Positions 58,794 through 64,000 of a stretch of DNA of 64,000 nucleotides are shown in pieces. The notes under the pieces were generated by a model. That model saw nothing but the letters and a program-made list of their open reading frames with translations, ran no database searches and had not been told where the DNA came from. Made by a program: the position numbers and the translations under genes. Numbering within the stretch: the stretch's first letter is position 1; every line of letters starts with the position of its first letter. Source of the DNA: Oscillibacter valericigenes (GTDB taxonomy: Bacteria > Bacillota > Clostridia > Oscillospirales > Oscillospiraceae); contig NZ_JACSNX010000001.1 of assembly GCF_016902445.1 (NCBI RefSeq), forward strand, positions 62,001 through 126,000. The letters run 5' to 3'.

Positions 58794-59726
58794 CTATTTT
58801 TCCGCAGCCGCCAGGCCCAGCATGGCCAGGCCATGGATGCTGAGATATCCGGCAAATGTCTCGTAGGGCAGATGATAGATCTGGGGTCCGGCGGCATAGG
58901 CCGCCAGCTCAAAGGGCGAAAACCCCACCGTCATCCCCGTCTCGTCAAAGGAGACGGCATAGCTGCTCCATCCGGCGAGGATCTCCTCGTAGTTGGACCA
59001 GAAATACTCTTCCGGCGCCATGTCATTGTCCGCAGCCGTCTTCTGGCTCTGGCGGAGGAGTTCCGCCCGGACCGCCTCGGAAAATGCCTGCCCGTCCGCC
59101 GCCAGCTGCTCCGGCGTCAGGAACTGGCCGGTGGTCAGGTCATAGTTCCAGGCCAGCAGCACCGTGTTGGGATGCGCGCCCCCCGTATAGCTGTAATACT
59201 CGGCCTGGACGCTGATCAGCTCCTCCGTCTGGTACAGAGAGCAGTCCAGCTCCAGCTCATAAGGGTGCCATTCCAGCCCGGACTCGGCCCGGAAGGCCCG
59301 GTCCTCCTCCGCTCCCGCCGCCATTTCATCGGCCCCGTCCGATGCCGCCCAGGCCCGGAACTGGTCGTTGAAGGTCTGGGCCACGGTCAGCGCCTCCGTC
59401 TCCGCCGGAGTGGAGGCCTCCGTCACAGCGGTGCCGTCCGCCGTCTCCACCGAGATCACCGGCAGCGTGTAGGTCCGGTGGATCAGCACGGTGCCGTCCC
59501 CTGCCTCAGAAGTGTCCTCCAGGGTCTCCAGCGTCACAGAATAGGTCAGCTTTTCCGGCGCGGCGGCGGAAAACGTGGCCTTGTCATCCAGGGACGCGGG
59601 GGGCTCCGCCGTGACGCTCTCCTCTGCGGCAGGCGTCTCCTTCTGCTCGGTCGCTGCCGGCTCCGCCGGGGCAGAACAGGCAGTCAGCGTGCCCAGCAGG
59701 GCCATCAGGGCGATCAATCGTTTCAT
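58794..59726 (-). CDS. DUF3298/RsiV-like lipoprotein
   Basis: A 310-residue exported protein. Signal peptide ends in lipobox TACS (Cys17), followed by an Ala/Glu/Pro/Thr linker (20-45). The body has the DUF4163-DUF3298 pattern: LTYSVTLETLEDTSEAGDG, VQAEYYSYTGGAHPNT and, near the end, SFDETGMTVGFSPFELAAYA, as in the extracellular lysozyme-sensing region of RsiV. There is no cytoplasmic anti-sigma part, so it is probably a stand-alone wall or envelope sensor. Monocistronic; ends near tmcAL. Confidence 0.85.
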   Translation of the reverse strand: MKRLIALMALLGTLTACSAPAEPAATEQKETPAAEESVTAEPPASLDDKATFSAAAPEKLTYSVTLETLEDTSEAGDGTVLIHRTYTLPVISVETADGTAVTEASTPAETEALTVAQTFNDQFRAWAASDGADEMAAGAEEDRAFRAESGLEWHPYELELDCSLYQTEELISVQAEYYSYTGGAHPNTVLLAWNYDLTTGQFLTPEQLAADGQAFSEAVRAELLRQSQKTAADNDMAPEEYFWSNYEEILAGWSSYAVSFDETGMTVGFSPFELAAYAAGPQIYHLPYETFAGYLSIHGLAMLGLAAAEK

Positions 59727-59745
59727 CAGGGGGTCTCTCCTTTCC

Positions 59746-60972
59746 TCAGCAGGGCGCAGGCCCTCCTAAGATCACGGGACCTTCCCGCCACTCCGTGCCG
59801 CCTTCGGCGGCCTCCAGGCGGGGATACGCCAGGGTATACAGATCTGTTGCACGGACCTCGTGGGCAAACAGCCGCCGGGCCTCCGGGCCCAGCTGCCGGA
59901 CCTGTGCCGGCTTTGTCAGCACCGGGGCGGCGGCAGACGTCCGCATTTCCGCCAGCAGGCGGCAGCCGGTGCCGCTGGCTGCCAGCACCCGCAGATAGGG
60001 CATCCGCTCCGGCACATCCGCCGGCGTCAGCCCCAGATAGGCCCACAGTGTCATCCGCCGCAGCCGGGCCAGGGCGTACCGCTTGGTCTTGGCGGCCTCC
60101 AGCAGCGCCTGCAGCGTGGCGGCCGTGCGGGAGGCGTCGTACAGCCGGTTCCACAGGCCCTCCCGCCCCTGGTCCAGGGCGGCGAAGTCCGCCTCTGTCA
60201 TGGACCGCAGCCGGGCCAGAATGGCCCGCTCACTGTTCTCCCGGAACACCGGGGCCCGGCCGGCGGCCTCCTCCGCCGCATAGGCCCGGGCCATAGCCGG
60301 GGGCAGCAGGGCCAGGGCCTCCTCCCGCTTCCCCTGCCGCAGCAGTGACCGGAGACCGGAAGCCGAGGGGTGGGCCCCCGGTGCCAGAGCCCCGTCATGG
60401 GCGCTGCCCTCCCGCCGGATCGTCACCGGCCGAAGGGGCGCCTTCTGCCGCAGCAGGGCCTTACAGTATTCAATGCCCAGAATGTTGTTCGGCGACGCCA
60501 GCAGGGCGGCGTCCGCCGGGGGCACCAGCCCCGCCAGGGCCCGCTGGCGGGCGGCGGCGAAGCTCACCGCCCCCGGCAGCTCCCGCCGGAGCCGCTCCCG
60601 GAAGTCCGGGGTCAGCAGGGCTGCGGCGACGCGCTCCAGTGCGGCGGCGTCTCCGCACTCGCTGCCGAACAGCAGATGGTCCACCAGCCCTGTGGCCGCC
60701 AGCGCCTGCACGCCGCCGTCGGCGAATCCCTCCGCCGAGGACACCGCCCAGGGCAGCGGCAGCTCCAGCACCAGGTCCGCGCCGCTCTCCACAGCGGCCC
60801 TGGCACGTGCATGCTTGCGCAGCAGGGCGAAGTCCCCCCGCTGAACGAAATTCCCGCTCATCACACAGACCATGGCCGTGTCCGGCCCCAGCGCCGCCCG
60901 GCCCGCCTCCAGCAGGCGCAGGTGGCCGCTGTGGAGCGGATTGTATTCTACGATTATACCCGCGGCCCGCAC
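59746..60972 (-). CDS. tmcAL: tRNA(Met) cytidine acetate ligase
   Basis: Acetylates the wobble cytidine of elongator tRNA-Met using acetate and ATP. Starts with the nucleotidyltransferase signature GIIVEYNPLHSGHLRLL (HxGH), followed by VMSGNFVQRGDFALL, SPNNILGIEYCKAL and the C-terminal tRNA-binding helices. GTG 60972 is used as start because GGAAGGGGAG precedes it and it gives five residues before GIIVEYNP, as usual; the TTG at 60990 would encode that site. Divergent from ackA, whose substrate acetate it shares. 408 residues, normal. Confidence 0.94.
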   Translation of the reverse strand: MRAAGIIVEYNPLHSGHLRLLEAGRAALGPDTAMVCVMSGNFVQRGDFALLRKHARARAAVESGADLVLELPLPWAVSSAEGFADGGVQALAATGLVDHLLFGSECGDAAALERVAAALLTPDFRERLRRELPGAVSFAAARQRALAGLVPPADAALLASPNNILGIEYCKALLRQKAPLRPVTIRREGSAHDGALAPGAHPSASGLRSLLRQGKREEALALLPPAMARAYAAEEAAGRAPVFRENSERAILARLRSMTEADFAALDQGREGLWNRLYDASRTAATLQALLEAAKTKRYALARLRRMTLWAYLGLTPADVPERMPYLRVLAASGTGCRLLAEMRTSAAAPVLTKPAQVRQLGPEARRLFAHEVRATDLYTLAYPRLEAAEGGTEWREGPVILGGPAPC

Positions 60973-60999
60973 GGATTTCTCCCCTTCCAAATGACAAAA

Positions 61000-61028
61000 A
61001 AGTTACAGTCCGGTGTCAGAGTCGTCAA
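61000..61028 (-). promoter_or_regulatory. Promoter of tmcAL
   Basis: TTGACG, 17-base spacer, TAACTT on the minus strand, 28 bases before the start codon. The 331-base gap to ackA otherwise contains only the opposite promoter and some AT-rich sequence. Confidence 0.65.
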
Positions 61029-61156
61029 TTTTTTGACATGCTCTCTCTGCCTTTTCCTCTGAGAAGATGGTATCACACTTTGTGCAAAACGTCCAGTCCC
61101 AGCCCAAATGCTGGAATTTTCCGGTGAAAAAAATGACACTTCGTTCAAAATGGCGG

Positions 61157-61184
61157 TTGTAACCTGGAAAATCTCTGGTATAAT
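61157..61184 (+). promoter_or_regulatory. Promoter of ackA
   Basis: TTGTAA, 16-base spacer ending TGG, TATAAT; leader about 110 bases. Confidence 0.75.
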
Positions 61185-61303
61185 GAAGGTATGTATCGTC
61201 CCGCCCCATCGGAGAGCGGGACCCGTTCTGTACAGGATCTGTACACGGATCTTACGATTCGGGGCGTCCCCCGGAGGCCCCAAAAGAAGAGGAGACGGTA
61301 AAC

Positions 61304-62512
61304 ATGAACATTCTGGTTATCAACGCTGGCAGCTCTTCCCTGAAGTATCAGCTGCTGAACCCCGAGACCGGCGCCCTGCTGGCCAAGGGCCTGTGCGAGC
61401 GCATCGGCATTGACGGCAAGTTCACCTACAAGCCCCAGGTGGAGGGCAAGCAGGTGCTGGACGCCGTCGACGTGGCCATGCCCACCCACTCCGAGGCCAT
61501 CCAGGCCGTTCTGAACGCCCTGGTGGACAAGGACAACGGCGTCATCGGCTCCATGCAGGAGATCGACGCTGTGGGTCACCGGGTGGTCCACGGCGGCGAG
61601 GCCTTCGCCGGCTCCGTCCTGATCACGGACGAGGTCATGAAGGCCCTGGAGGAGTGCATCCCCCTAGCCCCCCTCCACAACCCTGCCAACATCACCGGCA
61701 TCAACGCCTGCACCGCCGTCATGGGCAAGGACGTGCCCCAGGTGGCCGTGTTCGACACCGCCTTCCACCAGACCATGCCCGCCAAGGCCTATATGTACGC
61801 CCTGCCCTACGAGTACTATGAGAAGGACAAGGTCCGCCGCTACGGCTTCCATGGCACCTCCCACAAGTATGTCTCCGGCCGCGCCGCCGCCATGCTGGGC
61901 AAGAAGCCTGAGGAGCTGAAGCTGATCTCCTGCCACCTGGGCAACGGCTCCTCCATCGCCGCCGTGGACGGCGGCAAGAGCGTGGACACCTCCATGGGCT
62001 TCACGCCCCTGGCCGGCCTGCCCATGGGCACCCGCTCCGGCGATCTGGACGCCGGCATCCTGCAGTATCTGATGAACAAGTACGGCATGAACATCGACGA
62101 GATGCTGAACATCCTCAACAAGAAGTCCGGCGTGGAGGGCCTGTCCGGCGTCAGCTCCGACTTCCGGGATCTGGAGACCGCCGCTGGCGAGGGCAACGCG
62201 CGTGCCCAGCTGGCCGAGGAGAAGTTCGCCTATGAGGTGAAGAAGTACGTGGGCGCCTATGCCGCCGCCATGGGCGGGGTGGATGCCATCATCTTCACCG
62301 CCGGCGTGGGCGAGAACGACAAGGGCATCCGCGCCATGGTGTGCGACGGTCTGGAGTACATGGGCGTGAAGCTGGATCCCGCCGCCAACGACGTCCGCGG
62401 CAAGGAGACCGTCATCTCCGCCGCCGACTCCAAGGTGAAGGTCCTGCTGATCCCCACCAACGAGGAGCTCATGATCGCCACTGATACCGCCGCCATCGTC
62501 AAGGGCAAGTAA
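61304..62512 (+). CDS. ackA: Acetate kinase
   Basis: Interconverts acetyl phosphate + ADP and acetate + ATP, a main ATP source in fermenting Clostridia. The 402-residue protein shows [41 protein letters not shown] and the C-terminal [12 protein letters not shown] 61304 follows GAGGAG. No pta gene is adjacent. Codon use is strongly biased to one codon per residue, typical for highly expressed genes. Confidence 0.98.
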   Translation: MNILVINAGSSSLKYQLLNPETGALLAKGLCERIGIDGKFTYKPQVEGKQVLDAVDVAMPTHSEAIQAVLNALVDKDNGVIGSMQEIDAVGHRVVHGGEAFAGSVLITDEVMKALEECIPLAPLHNPANITGINACTAVMGKDVPQVAVFDTAFHQTMPAKAYMYALPYEYYEKDKVRRYGFHGTSHKYVSGRAAAMLGKKPEELKLISCHLGNGSSIAAVDGGKSVDTSMGFTPLAGLPMGTRSGDLDAGILQYLMNKYGMNIDEMLNILNKKSGVEGLSGVSSDFRDLETAAGEGNARAQLAEEKFAYEVKKYVGAYAAAMGGVDAIIFTAGVGENDKGIRAMVCDGLEYMGVKLDPAANDVRGKETVISAADSKVKVLLIPTNEELMIATDTAAIVKGK

Positions 62513-62538
62513 GCTCAATCTCCATCTCCGCATATCCG

Positions 62539-62571
62539 GGAGGGCAGGCCAATGGCCTGCCCTCCGTTCTT
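62539..62571 (+). terminator. Terminator after ackA
   Basis: Perfect twelve-base stem GGAGGGCAGGCC / GGCCTGCCCTCC with AAT loop, followed by GTTCTTTT. Confidence 0.88.
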
Positions 62572-62586
62572 TTCTCTCCGCGGCCC

Positions 62587-62615
62587 TTGCCCCGGGGCGG
62601 ACGGTATGATATACT
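62587..62615 (+). promoter_or_regulatory. Promoter of the nitrilase-like gene
   Basis: TTGCCC, 17-base spacer, TATACT, about 43 bases before the ATG. Confidence 0.6.
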
Positions 62616-62657
62616 CGAACCACATCCCACGAACATTTTGCAATGAGGTGATCGAAC

Positions 62658-63581
62658 ATGCGAGACCTGCGGGAGAGCTGCCGGATCGCCGTGATCCAGG
62701 CCGCCCCTGTGATGTTTGACAAGGCCGCCTGCACCGTGAAGGCGGTGGAGCTGATCCGCGCCGCGGCGGCGGAGCGGGCGGAGCTGATCGTGTTTCCGGA
62801 GCTGTTCATTCCCGGCTATCCCTACGGCATGACCTTCGGCTTCACCGTGGGCAGTCGGACCGCCCCGGGCCGGAAGGACTGGGGGCTGTACTACGACAAC
62901 TCCATCCTGGTGCCGGGGCCGGAGACGGAGGTCCTGGCCCGTGCGGCCCGGGAGGCCCGGGCCTATGTGAGCATCGGCGTCTCGGAGCGGGACCATGTCA
63001 ATGCCACGCTGTACAACACCAACCTCATCTTCTCCCCCGAGGGGGAGCTGCTCACCGTCCACCGGAAGCTGAAGCCCACCGGCGCGGAGCGGGTGGTGTG
63101 GGGCGACGCGGACCGCCATTACTTCCCCATCGCCCAGACCCCCTGGGGCCCCATGGCCAGCCTCATCTGCTGGGAGAGCTACATGCCCCTGGCCCGGGTG
63201 GCCCTGTATGAAAAGGGCATCACCCTGTACCTCTCCCCCAACACCAACGACAACGAGGAGTGGCAGTCCACCATCCGCCACATCGCCATCGAGGGGCACT
63301 GCTTCTTCATCAACTGCGACATGGTGTTCACCCGGGACATGTACCCCGCCGGGCTCCACTGCCCGGAGGAGATCGGCCGCCTGCCGGACATCGTCTGCCG
63401 GGGCGGCAGCTGCGTGGTGGACCCCTACGGCCACTATGTGACCCAGCCCGTCTGGGACCGGGAGGCCGTCATTCTGGCTGATCTGGACCTGACCCAGGTG
63501 CCTCGGAGCCGGATGGAGTTCGACGGCTGCGGTCACTACTCCCGCCCCGACGTGCTGAAGCTGACGGTGGACGACCGGTGA
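62658..63581 (+). CDS. Nitrilase superfamily carbon-nitrogen hydrolase
   Basis: A 307-residue cytoplasmic enzyme with the Glu-Lys-Cys triad of the superfamily: Glu in VFPELFIPGYP, Lys in HRKLKPTGAERVVWG, Cys in LICWESYMPLARVAL. The Lys context and the CWESYMPLAR motif are those of true nitrilases (nitrile to acid plus ammonia) rather than amidases, but specificity is not proven. ATG 62658 follows GAGGTGAT. The next gene starts 28 bases later and may be cotranscribed. Confidence 0.9.
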   Translation: MRDLRESCRIAVIQAAPVMFDKAACTVKAVELIRAAAAERAELIVFPELFIPGYPYGMTFGFTVGSRTAPGRKDWGLYYDNSILVPGPETEVLARAAREARAYVSIGVSERDHVNATLYNTNLIFSPEGELLTVHRKLKPTGAERVVWGDADRHYFPIAQTPWGPMASLICWESYMPLARVALYEKGITLYLSPNTNDNEEWQSTIRHIAIEGHCFFINCDMVFTRDMYPAGLHCPEEIGRLPDIVCRGGSCVVDPYGHYVTQPVWDREAVILADLDLTQVPRSRMEFDGCGHYSRPDVLKLTVDDR

Positions 63582-63609
63582 GCGGACAAATGAAGGAGGG
63601 TATCTCGCT

Positions 63610-64000
63610 GTGAAACACGTCAAGCCCGGCCGGGGCCCCTCAGCCATGGGGGCCTTCGGCGCCATCATTGCCGTGATTTTCGGCATCTTCTGGACCGTAT
63701 CGACCGCCTCCATGGGCGCCCCTGCCTTCTTCCCCATCTTCGGCGTGCTGTTTATCATCATCGGCATCGTCCAGGCCGTCTACAACTTCAAAAACGCCAC
63801 CGGGAAAAACCGCTATTCCTCCTTTGACATCGTGGACAACCAGGAAGAGCCAGACCCCTGGGATCAGCAGTTCGGCGGCGATGCGGACGCGCCGGTGTTC
63901 CGGGACATCCCGCCGACTGGAGCGGAACTCCGCTACTGCCCCTACTGCGGGGCGGAGGTGGGCGAGGGCTTTGCCTTCTGCGCCAAATGCGGCAGGAAAC
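63610..64000 (+). CDS. Zinc-ribbon membrane protein, cut by window end
   Basis: At least 130 residues from GTG 63610, which follows AAGGAGG by eleven bases. Two hydrophobic segments (about 16-33 and 40-58), a charged linker, then a zinc ribbon (CPYCGAEVGEGFAFCAKCG) near the current end. No stop before position 64000. The layout is common in Clostridia proteins of unknown role. Confidence 0.75.
   Translation, partial: MKHVKPGRGPSAMGAFGAIIAVIFGIFWTVSTASMGAPAFFPIFGVLFIIIGIVQAVYNFKNATGKNRYSSFDIVDNQEEPDPWDQQFGGDADAPVFRDIPPTGAELRYCPYCGAEVGEGFAFCAKCGRK

Overview
The window looks like a chromosomal segment of a GC-rich, spore-forming member of the Clostridia, most like the Oscillospiraceae (Flavonifractor/Lawsonibacter/Oscillibacter group). 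This rests on Firmicute gene order (tig-clpP-clpX-lon-engB; rplS-lepB-rbgA-rnhB-yraN; pyrH-frr-uppS), AGGAGG-type ribosome binding sites, a SpoIVFA/SpoIVFB pair, T-box-free but riboswitch-controlled metK and thiamin genes, and high GC with many long antisense shadow frames. The species assignment is inference from remembered gene order and codon use, not a database match.

Layout. 1-25.6 kb is almost entirely minus-strand housekeeping: uppS (cut by the window edge), frr, pyrH, engB, lon, clpX, clpP, tig, a metallophosphoesterase, thrC, yraN, rnhB, two small zinc-ribbon paralogues, rbgA, two signal peptidases, rplS, spoIVFB/spoIVFA, a TPP-riboswitch thiamin-salvage operon (tenA-thiZ-thiX-thiY), a PfkB sugar kinase and a membrane acyltransferase. 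Four copies of a modular, hairpin-rich intergenic repeat lie in this part (about 0.8, 2.0, 11.6 and 11.9 kb). 25.8-29.1 kb is a plus-strand two-component operon with two membrane proteins of unknown role.

29.2-31.8 kb holds an iron alcohol dehydrogenase whose C-terminus looks replaced, then an AT-rich island (small winged-helix-like protein, lipoprotein) that stops at the 3' end of a tRNA-Pro(CGG) gene: probably the remnant of an integrated element. 31.9-42.1 kb is one minus-strand unit of an intact tyrosine recombinase, a second recombinase lacking the catalytic tyrosine segment, and a 2781-residue surface protein made of about sixteen Cna_B-type repeats. 42.3-45.2 kb carries a polysaccharide ligase and a glycosyltransferase.

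45.3-49.5 kb has a helical-bundle protein, an orphan protein resembling the Spo0A DNA-binding domain with a Spo0A box upstream, a GNAT acetyltransferase, metK under a SAM-I riboswitch with a terminator, and a rhomboid-like membrane protein with a zinc ribbon. 49.7-56.8 kb is the most unusual part: a plus-strand operon of a 1603-residue protein combining HD, helical-repeat, NadD-like nucleotidyltransferase, acetyltransferase-like and phosphoribosyltransferase modules, followed by a malate/lactate-dehydrogenase-like protein and a flavodoxin-type reductase. I do not know a described pathway for this trio; the folds point to nucleotide or NAD-type cofactor chemistry.

56.9-64 kb has a PadR-regulated envelope operon with a clear palindromic operator over its promoter, a lipoprotein, tmcAL, ackA, a nitrilase-family hydrolase and the start of a zinc-ribbon membrane protein.
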